From the NCBI RefSeq assembly GCF_037042905.1, contig NC_087262.1, forward strand, positions 25,795,001-25,859,000: 64,000 nucleotides of DNA. The letters run 5' to 3'. The stretch is from Lytechinus pictus (taxonomy: Eukaryota > Echinodermata > Echinoidea > Temnopleuroida > Toxopneustidae). The translations under genes were made by a program, and so were the position numbers. Below are positions 50,001 to 62,100 of this stretch, piece after piece. The notes beneath the pieces were generated by a model, which made no database searches, was not told where the DNA came from, and saw only the letters and a list, made by a program, of their open reading frames with translations. Positions within the stretch are counted from its first letter, which is position 1; the number at the start of each line of letters is the position of its first letter.

Positions 50001-53000
50001 AATAGTTTTTTTTTATTCACAGTTATACCTCACTGGCATGGATTTGATTGACTGGTGTAATTGAAGCTCCATTTATTAACCATGATAAGAAAATATTGCA
50101 TGTTGTGAATTAGGGTATAGTGAAAAGAGGTAACAGGTGATGATTTTGCTGAAAAGATCACTTGAACTGGGACCTTTGGGCTTTTGATCGTATAAATATG
50201 CATTATCTGCATGGATACATGAATATCAATTGTTGTATTCGGCTGGAGGAACCGTTATTCATGGTCTTCATCAAAAGATCTATAGAGGTGTAACCAGCTC
50301 AGTGCAATTATGGGTAATAATGAAAGGGCATTCGTGGATTCACATGTCTAATGACACTGGAGACAAATCTTTCTTTTGTAAACGCTGTTTAATGTGCCAT
50401 GCTGGATAAATGTCCGGACATGATCCACAAGGGTCCGGGGTTAGAATCCTACCATGACACCCCCATTGTTATTTTCAAAAGAAAATTGTCTTGCCCATAT
50501 GATGGCTCACTGGAGGGGCTGATGTAGAATCATCATCATATCCAGAGACCTGTACACACGAAGCTTAGCAATCATTTTAGAACTTCTGCTTGCATTGACT
50601 AAAATATACAATTAATTGTAAAAATCAAGTGTACGATTAATCAGTAACGTTTGTGTTACGGACCAAGGTTAAATAATTGCTGATCTTTCACTTCTTGGCC
50701 TGTCTTATTAAGTCTTATGAATGATTAAAACACAACCCTGAATCTGAAATCTGAATCTGTTTATATTGTGTCGTTGAAAAGAGACAGGAATTTTTTATCA
50801 ATGGCACTTTGAGTTTGATTTGAATCTATTGCAAATCTTCGTAAGACGGATCCCAATAGATTAACTGAAATAGATTTACCTTACTGTGTTTGCAATTGAT
50901 ATGCATGCGTCTAATATTAGCAATCAAGCACTTAGCATATTTGTTGATCACACAGTAGTGTGCCATATATCAATATTCCAACAAGTTAAGTCAATATAAT
51001 AAGTGTATTATGTTTGACAAGTCCTTTAGAGTGTATTTAGCCTAGTCTGTGATCGGCTTCTATCCTCATAAATGTATTTCTTGTACCTTTTAAAATATAT
51101 GAAAATATGTTATCTTAGTATTGTAAGCTGTTACAACCGATATACCTCAAACAGCTCAGAAAAAGTTCTAATTCATCATAATATTGGTAGACAGCATCAC
51201 TCCAAAATAGACCTATTTCTGATCTGATTGTAAGTTGAAAAGATCATTCAGATACAAGGTTTTCACAGCCCATAATAGGATATTTAGTAATGAAATCAAT
51301 TTTTCTATGTATACATTGTCAATAATTCAGAGATGAAATTTTTTGTGAGACCTGCCCAATTTCATGAAGTATTGACCTCTCAATAGCCATTAGGTCGGTT
51401 CAAGGTGGACCAGCCAGTCCAGATTCCTCTGGGATTGTTTTGCGGTTCAATATAAATGAGATTCCACCCTGGCTTCAAAGCATCCTTGGGTCCAAACCTG
51501 ACGCATCAAACCCAGGAGATGCCCCAAGCTCTGGGACAGGTGGAGGGGCAGGTGAAACAGGGACAAGTGGGACAACTGGATTAGATGGAGGCACTCAAGG
51601 TGGGTGGTATTATATTTAGATTTGGGGGCATTTATGACAGTTGTCAGCACTGACTAAATTGTCAGTGAAATCCTTGGTTTTGATTGGCTTGGAAGCACTG
51701 GTATCTGACTGTTGTTATGGTAACTGTATTCAGCCAAAATGTCAATACTGATAACTTTCATGAAACAGTCCCCTGGATTCATATGTATAACTATTCGTTT
51801 GAGGATATATTTTTTTTCAAATGTACAGTTTGAAGGAAAAACTTGTTATTTAGTATTAGGTTAACGAGCTTTATGATCTAGGTTTTGGATTTAGGATTGA
51901 AGTGAAGCAGTGTCTTTGTTTCAAGAGATAACTGCATTTAAGAAATGTCTGATTTTCAAGTGTGCATAACCTCAATATAAACTCCTCAAAAAAAGTTTGG
52001 AAATCTGACTTCGATCGATAATCTCTCGGTTTTAGTAAATATCAATGTGTAATTAATATCAATGAATAGAACATTTAATTTTCTTTAAAATGATATGCTA
52101 CATGATATGATTATGGTTCACATGGAGGTGCAGTGCCTTGAAATGTGGGGCAAGGTCAAAATTCAAAAGTTGCAAAATGACACAATATTGAAAGTAACTG
52201 TTCTTTTTTCCGTGGTGATGAGTGAGTTTCTCAGCGGTTTCTTTTGACTTTGATCGATAATTCCTCATTGGTTTTAGTAAATATCAATGTGTAATTAATA
52301 TCAATGAATAGATCATTTAATTTTCTTTAAAATGATATCCTACACGATATGATTATGGTTCACATGGAGGTGCAGTGCCTTGAAATGTGGGGCAAGGTCA
52401 AATTTCAAAAGTTGCAAAATGACACAATATTGAAAGTAACTGTTCTTTTTTCTGTGGTGATGAGTGAGTTTCTCAGCGGTTTCTTTTAATTGTTTTCATG
52501 CACCTTAACATCATCATTAACATGGAATCAAACACACCTCTGCACAAGCAAACACATAACAAACAAACATGCATGGGTATTTCAAACCACGACTCAAACC
52601 ATGTTATCTCACAAAACCATCACTACAGAAGCAGGGGCTTGATTTGAATGGATTTTCAGCTATTGAAACAAACGAAAGAATCATGTTCTGTATTGACCCT
52701 TCATGACTATTTCTGCTCGTTTTTGCAGTTTTTCAATTCAGACCTCATCCAACACTTTTGAATCCTGGTCTTTTCGTGATGGCATGATCATAACAAGTAT
52801 GCTATCATTTTAAAGAAAATTCAATGATCTTTTGAATGATATCAAATATGCATTGTGTAGAATTGGGAGTTCGGAGAAATTAATGGCCAAACTCAGATTT
52901 CCAAACTTTTTTTCCTATTTTTGCAGCTTTTCAATTCAGACCTCATCCAACACTTTTGAATCCTGCTCTTTTCGTGATAGCATGATCATAACAAGCATGG

Positions 53001-56000
53001 TATCATTTTAAAGAGAATTAAATGATTTTTTGAATGATATCAAATAGTGTAAAATTGGGAGTTGGGAGAAAATAATGACCAAACACAGATTTCCAAACTT
53101 TTTTTGAGGGGTTTATGTATACTGAAGTAGGTAATCAGATAATGCAAAGCTAAAATGTTTTGTTGTTGTTGAATGATTCAAGTGATGTAAATGAAACAGT
53201 ACTTTATTTAAACTGCTTTTGATTAGATTGAAAAACATGTGATTATTCAAAAAAAAAATCTTCATGGCCTATATTGATTTCTTATTCATTTTTTTGAAAA
53301 AGTATGAAACAAAAAAAGTGAGTCAATTCAGTAGCATATGGAATTATGTCTTAGACAGAAAGTTATATCAGAAGAAACATTTATGTGTGTCTTAGAATAG
53401 GCCTACACCATGTATGAGTATAGTTAAATGTGTACAAAAATATAATGGTAAGTGCAAATACTGTATGACACATCTGCCTTTAAACCTTGAAATCACTGTT
53501 TATCTGATTAATCCTCTTTTGTTTTTCTATCTCTGCTTTCAGTCGTCAGAGCGAGAGACCCCGAGTGTTACACTATGTCGAATGGTCAAGATTACAGGGG
53601 TGTTGTCTCCCAGACCATCTCGGGGCACACCTGTCAGCAATGGAATGTCCAGACACCCCACACCCATAGCTACACCCCTGCCCAGTACACAGGGATCCTT
53701 GGGAATCATAACCATTGTAGGAATCCAGGGACATTCTCTCAGCCTTGGTGCTATACTACCGATCCTCGTATCATCAGGGAGTACTGTGATGTCGGTAACC
53801 CCAGGACATCATGCACCGCAGCAGCCCAGGCTGACCAAGGTTGTTCATTGCTTGGATACACAACCCTGCTACCCAACCTGTTCGTGTCTGCAAATCTTGG
53901 GATGTTATCCCTTCATTGCTTGGATGCATTATCCTGCTACCCAACCTGTTCGTGTCTGCAAATCTTGGGATGTTATCCCTTCATTGCTTGGATGCATTAT
54001 CCTGCTACCCAACCTGTTCGTGTCTGCAAATCTTGGGATGTTATCCCTTCATTGCTTGGATGCATTATCCTGCTACCCAACCTGTTCGTGTCTGCAAATC
54101 TTGGGATGTTATCCCTTCATTGCTTGGATGCATTATCCTGCTACCCAACCTGTTCGTGTCTGCAAATCTTGGGATGTTATCCCTTCATTGCTTGGATACA
54201 TTATCTTGCTACCCAACCTGTTCGTGTCTGCAAATCTTGGGATGTTATCCCTTCATTGCTTGGATGCATTATCCTGCTACCCAACCTGTTCGTGTCTGCA
54301 AATCTTGGGATGTTATCCCTTCATTGCTTGGATACATTATCTTGCTACCCAACCTGTCTCTGACTGCAAAGCTTGGAATGCTATTCCTTTAATCACAAGA
54401 ACATTTGCATGATTAGAAGTATTGCCCCTTATCCCATATCATTCCTAAAAACATCAGCTCAATCATACAGTACATTGTTATTGTGAGTGTTTCATGAAGG
54501 TCTTGCCAGATTTTTTATCTGATAGTAACTGTTGGACACCTGTGTGTTTCAACCAGTCAAATCAAGGAAAGTTATCAGAATTGACACCTTTTCAAGCTAA
54601 GTATTGATGAGCACTCTCCTTATGTATGATCTTTTTGTTTCCTGCAAAGCTTTGAATGATTTCCTCTTCTCACGATCCTTTGCATGATTGGAAGTACTAC
54701 TCCATACTTCTCCTTGAAACCTCAGCTCAACCCTGCAATGTTATATGATGTACTGTACATATTATTTGTGTTTGGAGAGCTTGTAATGTTACCCTTATAC
54801 CTCACACTTGTGTATTTATCCCAGCATGTTTGGACATGTTTTTGCCCCCTTTACGCATCCCTCCCATTATATTATCTTGATAATTGTACAGGTTTGTTGG
54901 TTGTTTCTATTTAGATATTCATCCTGTTTGTGTCTGCTATGCTTGATACCCCCTTAATCATACAACCATTACTGGTACATGGCAGTTATGTTTCCAATCC
55001 AAGTCAGGAAAACAGTTCAGTATCAACATAAACTGAATTAGGAAACAAGAAATTAAAAAAGGGGCTCAAAAAGCCCTAAAATTTATTCTGATTGAAAGTT
55101 TTTGGGGTTTTTATTGTAACATTAATTATTATGAATTCTATGATTACAAATGAAAGTTCTTGCTTGGACAAGCTTATTTTCCTTTCCTTTAACTTTTATT
55201 TCTGTATTTCATTTCATTTGGGGTTTAACCATGCAGGCAATGCTGAAATAACTGATCATCTCTCTCTGTTTGCTCGTATTCCTGCTGCTTTTCTTGCTGG
55301 TCACAATGATGGGACCTTTTCCGTGGCTACACCTGAACTCTGTGCCCAGAAATGTATTCAGGAGAGGACCTTCGTTTGTAGGTCGTTTGAGTACAATGAG
55401 CAGTCTAATGAGTGCTTTACTAGCTCCAGTAACTCAAGAGATGCAGATCTTACACTTCTAACCACATCCCAGATTAACTTCTTTGAGAGGCTGGATATTG
55501 GTAAGATACTGGCTGGATGATGATGATGATGGTGATCGTGATCGTGATGATGATGATGGTGATGATGGTGATGATGATGATGATGATGATGATGAAGAAG
55601 AAGATGATGATGTTGGTGGTGATGATGATGAAGGTTGGGATGATGATAATGATTATATATTTATAAACATAATTGTTATGACAATGTTGAAAACAATGAT
55701 ATTTAGAATGCTTTTAAAGATGATAGTTTCCTAATTACTTTACTCTTTAATGACACATAATGTGCTGATATATCATCAATAATGGCTCACTCACTCTGAA
55801 AATAATGATGAACACCAATTTTAAATTCCCTATTTAGGTCCAATCTCCCTATTTGACATGACACCTAATTCTGCAATGCCTGGTAACAACATTGAGTCTT
55901 TGACAGCAGTATCTTTGGAGGAATGCGCTGAGAAGTGTCTTACTGCTCCTTGGCCTTGTGCTTCCTTTGACTTTGCTAGACGTGCCAATAGGTGCTGGCT

Positions 56001-56124
56001 GAGTAACAAGTCTCCAAGTCAGGTGGCTATTAGGAGTGATTTCCCTGAGAACCCGTACGACTTCTTTGCTAGGAGAGGTCCAGGTGAGATTCTTGGAGGA
56101 TTATGATGATGATGATAGTATTGG

Positions 56125-56156
<32 letters not shown>

Positions 56157-59100
56157 ATGATTATGATGATAGTATTGGTGATGATGATGATGATGGTGAT
56201 GATGATTATGATGGTGATGATGATGATGAATATGATTATGATGATGGTGGTGTTGATGATGATGACAATCTTGATAATGATGGTAGTGGTGTTGGTGGTG
56301 GTGATGATGATGATAATCTTGATAATGATGGTAGTGGTGTTGATGATGATGATGATCATGATGATAATCTTGATAATGATGGTAGTGATTGTGATGATAA
56401 TCTTGATAATGATGGTAGTGGTGTTGGTGGTGGTGATTGTGATGACAATCTTGATAATGATGGTAGTGGTGTTGGTGGTGGTGATTGTGATGACAATCTT
56501 GATAATGATGGTAGTGGTGTTGGTGGTGTTGATTGTGATGATAATCTTGATAATGATGGTAGTGGTGTTGGTGGTGGTGATTGTGATGACAATCTTGATA
56601 ATGATGGTAGTGGTGTTGGTGGTGGTGATTGTGATGACAATCTTGATAATGATGGTAGTGGTGTTGGTGGTGGTGATTGTGATGACAATCTTGATAATGA
56701 TGGTAGCGGTGTTGATGGTGGTGATTGTGATGACAATCTTGATAATGATGGTAGTGGTGTTGGTGGTGGTGATTGTGATGACAATCTTGATAATGATGGT
56801 AGTGGTGTTGGTGGTGGTGATTGTGATGACAATCTTGATAATGATGGTAGTGGTGTTGGTGGTGGTGATTGTGATGACAATCTTGATAATGATGGTAGTG
56901 GTGTTGATGGTGGTGATTGTGATGACAATCTTGATAATGATGGTAGTGGTGTTGGTGGTGGTGATTGTGATGACAATCTTGATAATGATGGTAGTGGTGT
57001 TGGTGGTGGTGATTGTGATGACAATCTTGATAATGATGGTAGTGGTGTTGGTGGTGGTGATTGTGATGACAATCTTGATAATGATGGTAGTGGTGTTGAT
57101 GGTGGTGATTGTGATGACAATCTTGATAATGATGGTAGTGGTGTTGGTGGTGGTGATTGTGATGACAATCTTGATAATGATGGTAGTGGTGTTGGTGGTG
57201 GTGATTGTGATGACAATCTTGATAATGATGGTAGTGGTGTTGATGGTGGTGATTGTGATGACAATCTTGATAATGATGGTAGTGGTGTTGGTGGTGGTGA
57301 TTGTGATGACAATCTTGATAATGATGGTAGTGGTGTTGGTGGTGGTGATTGTGATGATAATCTTGATAATGATGGTAGTGGTGTTGGTGGTGGTGATTGT
57401 GATGACAATCTTGATAATGATGGTAGTGGTGTTGGTGGTGGTGATTGTGATGACAATCTTGATAATGATGGTAGTGGTGTTGGTGGTGGTGATTGTGATG
57501 ACAATCTTGATAATGATGGTAGTGGTGTTGGTGGTGGTGATTGTGATGACAATCTTGATAATGATGGTAGTGGTGTTGGTGGTGGTGATTGTGATGACAA
57601 TCTTGATAATGATGGTAGTGGTGTTGGTGGTGGTGATTGTGATGACAATCTTGATAATGATGGTAGTGGTGTTGGTGGTGGTGATTGTGATGACAATCTT
57701 GATGATGATGGTAGTGGTGTTGGTGGTGGTGATTGTGATGACAATCTTGATAATGATGGTAGTGGTGTTGGTGGTGGTGATTGTGATGACAATCTTGATA
57801 ATGATGGTAGTGGTGTTGGTGGTGGTGATTGTGATGACAATCTTGATAATGATGGTAGTGGTGTTGGTGGTGGTGATTGTGATGACAATCTTGATAATGA
57901 TGGTAGTGGTGTTGGTGGTGGTGATTGTGATGACAATCTTGATAATGATGGTAGTGGTGTTGATGGTGGTGATTGTGATGACAATCTTGATAATGATGGT
58001 AGTGGTGTTGGTGGTGGTGATTGTGATTTTGATTGTGGGGATAGTGATGGTAATGATGATGATGACTAAGTTGATGATGATAATTTGATGGTGGTGATGA
58101 TGACGATAATGATGGTGATAATTTTGACATTTTCCGCGACCATTCTCCTGTATGATATTTGTTGATCGGCCGGCTCGCTGACTTTTTACTTTGAAGTCTT
58201 TCCGCATCTTTTGAGACCAAATTTACGATGCCCGGGTATGCGGTTAAAAAATGACACAACATTACGTAATCGCATATCAGACTCATAATTGCTCTAAAAC
58301 GTTATTTTGTGTACAAAGTCAATGTAAATTTGGTATTCTCATCTTATTCATTATTTAAGATATGATTATTTTTACTTTCATCAGCTGAAATTAATTGATT
58401 TTAGCATAATTGTGCTTCAAAAAGGACATGCAATAAATTTGGTTTAAAAAATGAAGAAAAACAATGGTAAAAAAGTACAGAAATAAATAAGAAATTCATG
58501 AAACAATAATAAGCCTGAGAAATTCATTTTCAAACCAGGATTTTATTATTTGTAATTGTTAGCAATGGCATAAAGAAGATTTACTCCAAAAATTAGCATT
58601 CTACGAGCTTTTTATAGTGAATTAAAGCATAAAGAGTTTGATTAACACATGAATTAGCGTAATAAATTCATATAACAAAAATCTGATGATTTCGGAAAAA
58701 TAAACCATACAGCCTTGTAGATTACATCCCACACTATTATCATGCCAATTTTCAAGGTCTTTGATCGGCGGCCGAGATCTCAAGGGGGGGGGGGGGGTTG
58801 ATTCAATGCCATGTCCCTAGATATAAATGGATATACTTCCCTTGATACAATGTGTATAATGAAAACATATACGTACATCCATTTTATAACTAGATAATAG
58901 CTGAGTGATGAGATTCTATGATTCCATAAGAGAGGGAATGAATAATAAAGAAAGGCATAGCTAATTGGAACAAAAAAATTCTTGATTAATCAGACAGGAA
59001 TACAAAAACAAACACAATCCATTCAGGGATTAAAATGATTTTTAGTTTTGTTTAAAATAAAAAAAATTGAACTCTTCCTTTAAATTTCTCATGTGGACTG

Positions 59101-62100
59101 TATTTAAACGAACTATTCTCTTGGCACGATATTCTGAACATTGTCTTTTCTCAGAGATACACCTGTATGACAAAATTGGTATTCTGGTGGAGTCATAACT
59201 TTTGTCACTAAAATTGTCAGAAATTTTGTCTCTTCTCTTTAGCGCGCACCAAAAATGATATGACAAAAGTTATGACAGATGGGGTAGCAGTCATAAATGT
59301 TGTCATATCTTTTTGTACCAAATAACCCGATACTGAGCCGATTGAATTTCAAGCATATAATGATATTATTTAGATTAGATTGTGGTATTAGTTTCACTCA
59401 TCATCCATGACAATTTTCAAAATTATGTTTTCATGCTACAATTAGTTAGGCCCTAATTCCTCCTTTTTTTCTCTGCTTTCCTTCTTTTTCTATTTCTCTT
59501 CTAAATCCTTCATAGCTCCCTGTCTCTTTGTAATTAAGCGCGTAGTTGCGCGATGTCAGCAGCTGTATTGGGGATACGCCCTACCTGCCACAGGGCCTTC
59601 ATATTCGCTAGAAGGGCTCTCACTGGGATCTAGTGATGATTTTGATTGGTTTGCTCCTGAAAAGATAGGCAGGAACTTAAAGAGAGAAATCACAGGGAAA
59701 AGACAATGTTCAGAATACCGATTTGTGACAATCATAGCGGTGTCACATCTCAGAGAGAAATTACAACATTTATGACAAAATTTATGACTGTTCCAGAATA
59801 CCAACCCTGATTACTCATTCTTTTTATTTCTCCTCAGCCACTCCGAACTGTTATTCAGGCAATGGAGAGAATTATCGTGGATTTAGCTTCACTACAGTGC
59901 AAGGAAGACAATGTACTAACTGGCAAGCAGCAGCTCTTGATCGTGTAGGAGTAACACCTGCACTCTTTCCTGATGGAGGTATGCCTGAGGTCTTCCTGAA
60001 ATTCACCATTCATTGTACATCTGGAATAAGGGATTTCACAGTCTCTAATCTTTGTAGATAGTTTTTTAGTCGAATTTTTTTTCAATAAAGGAAGAATAAA
60101 AACTACATTGAAAAGATAATGACATACGATGGCAATACATCAGGAAAGATTTATTTCTTGCTTTACGTATAAAGTTCCTCACAGAAGGCAGTCATGTCAG
60201 AATGGGGGTTAAGTTACCTTAAATGATATTTTTTGGTATTATTATTTTGAATTGAATTATTTTTTGTTCTCTGCAAAAATTGAATTACTGATCTTTTCCC
60301 TCCAGGAATTGGGAATCATAATTTCTGCCGCAACCCAGACAGTGACCGTCGACCATGGTGTTATTACAAGGACCCTGACTCGTCAACTGTAACTGGATGG
60401 ATGTATTGTAACATAACTGTTTGTTCAACTACCACAGCGCTGCCAACGGAAAGACCGGCACCTCAACCGCCGGTACCTACCCAAGCTCCATCAGGTGAGA
60501 GAATGAATTTGAAAATTAATTTTTGTTGTCATCATTATCTTTTGTATCATGATGGTACATGTATATGGAAATTAGATGTAAAGAGACTATTCTGTCAGGG
60601 AAACTATTCAGAAAACTTGTGGCAGCTACTGTATGTTTGACAATTACTTAATAATGATTTTAGAAGCTTGGATTTCTCCATTGAAATTTATCTGTTCTGT
60701 ATCAAATGATTCAAATGCATCCATGTTGAAATTTAATTATAAAAACAAACTAACAAACTATTCCTGCGACCTTTGATCCTTTGACCCTTGACCCTTGTAT
60801 CTAGGTCCTGTGTCTATATCAAGAGGGAAACCTGCCTTCCAGAGTTCAACCTTTACCTCAGGTGGTGTAATGTACCACGCTCGCCTAGCTGTCGATGGCA
60901 ATGCAAACCCAAACTTTGATCAAGGATCCTGCTCCAGAACTCGTGAGTATTGAACCATGAGTAGACTTGTCAGACACGTTTCATAATAGACTTGTCGCAC
61001 GTTTTATCCGACTCGACAAGTCTGTTTTTTCCAACAGTTATGGTAGTAACATTGCTTCTCAGCCAATTCAAGGAAATGTTACAGATCAAACAAATTGGCG
61101 GATGATGAATGTTGATGAAATTGTCCCCTGGATGTATAGTGACCACCTAGCTCAATTTATGATGCCCCCTAATATTTTGTTACTAGGTGCAGTGGTGCTA
61201 CACTTTTCTTCAAAGATATCGTGACAAAACCATATTGATAATCATTGCTCATTTTCTAAATTTATGTAATACCTACAAGTTTTAGACAAAATGAGAGCAA
61301 TTTACTTGTGACAAATAATTAAGGTTCATCTTACACCTTCCCTGAGGGTGCTTAGAATGCAGAGCACATCTGTAGCAGCCTGGAAAACACAGAGAGCTAT
61401 ACCTACCAGAAGAATTCTTCATGGTATGGTGGTGTGCTAGTACATTCTCTTGTAAATACCTTGATATATGAATGATTGCAAAGTCTGTATAGCACAGTAG
61501 CTGGAAAGGAATTTTGATTTTCAAATCTTCTCAAAACATTTTTACTTGATCCCTGGCTCTTTATGCACATTGAACATTCTGTAGAGTGGATTTGGCGCCT
61601 TATATGTCACGTTATGATTATTATTTAAAATACAAAGTTACTAGATGCCTTTAATGTTCTTTTGTAGATCATAGAGCGAATTCATGGTGGTACATTGATC
61701 TACAAGGAACCTATGATGTTAATACTGTGGTCATAGTCAACAAAGATACACAAGGTGAGGAAAGCAAATAATTTATTGAAAACATGACCGGTTCGTTTTA
61801 TAATGTCATGATTCAGATCACACTGGGTCTGCTTTAGAGCCATTGGTTGATATCATCACCATTAACTGTATGGTTGTGGGTAAGGTGGTAATAATAGTGG
61901 TGATACTGATAGTGGTGGTGGTGGTGATGACGATGATGATGATGATGGTAATGATGATGATGTGATAGAAAACATGAAAAGGAGGAGCAGGAGAAGGACA
62001 ATGACAGCAATGATTATGATGATGATTATTACGAGATAAAGAATTCAAGTTTATAATATTTTGTTTCTTTATGTGATAAAGAAAATTGAAAAGAAAGTTA

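Noticed and set aside
51394..51599. Acceptor at 51393 for linker exon 6
   Set aside because: It breaks phase with the previous exon and leads to an in-frame TAA. The acceptor at 51386 keeps the frame open.
53414..54412. Overlapping 183-332 codon frames over the 68 bp array
   Set aside because: The 332- and 183-codon frames are out of the kringle frame and exist because the unit lacks stops. Only the kringle frame is discussed, as possible intron retention.
56356..58030. Calcium-binding (thrombospondin type 3 or EF-like) repeat protein
   Set aside because: The Asp/Gly spacing is only superficially similar, the array is intronic, and the frame is not joined to any exon.
56019..58286. Very long open frames (500-755 codons) on both strands across the 48 bp array
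   Set aside because: They arise because the unit is divisible by three and stop-free. None continues an exon frame, and the composition is that of a repeat.
60967..61224. 85-codon frame between exons 12 and 13
   Set aside because: It is intronic, has no match to a known domain, lacks usable splice borders in phase, and would interrupt the fucolectin domain.
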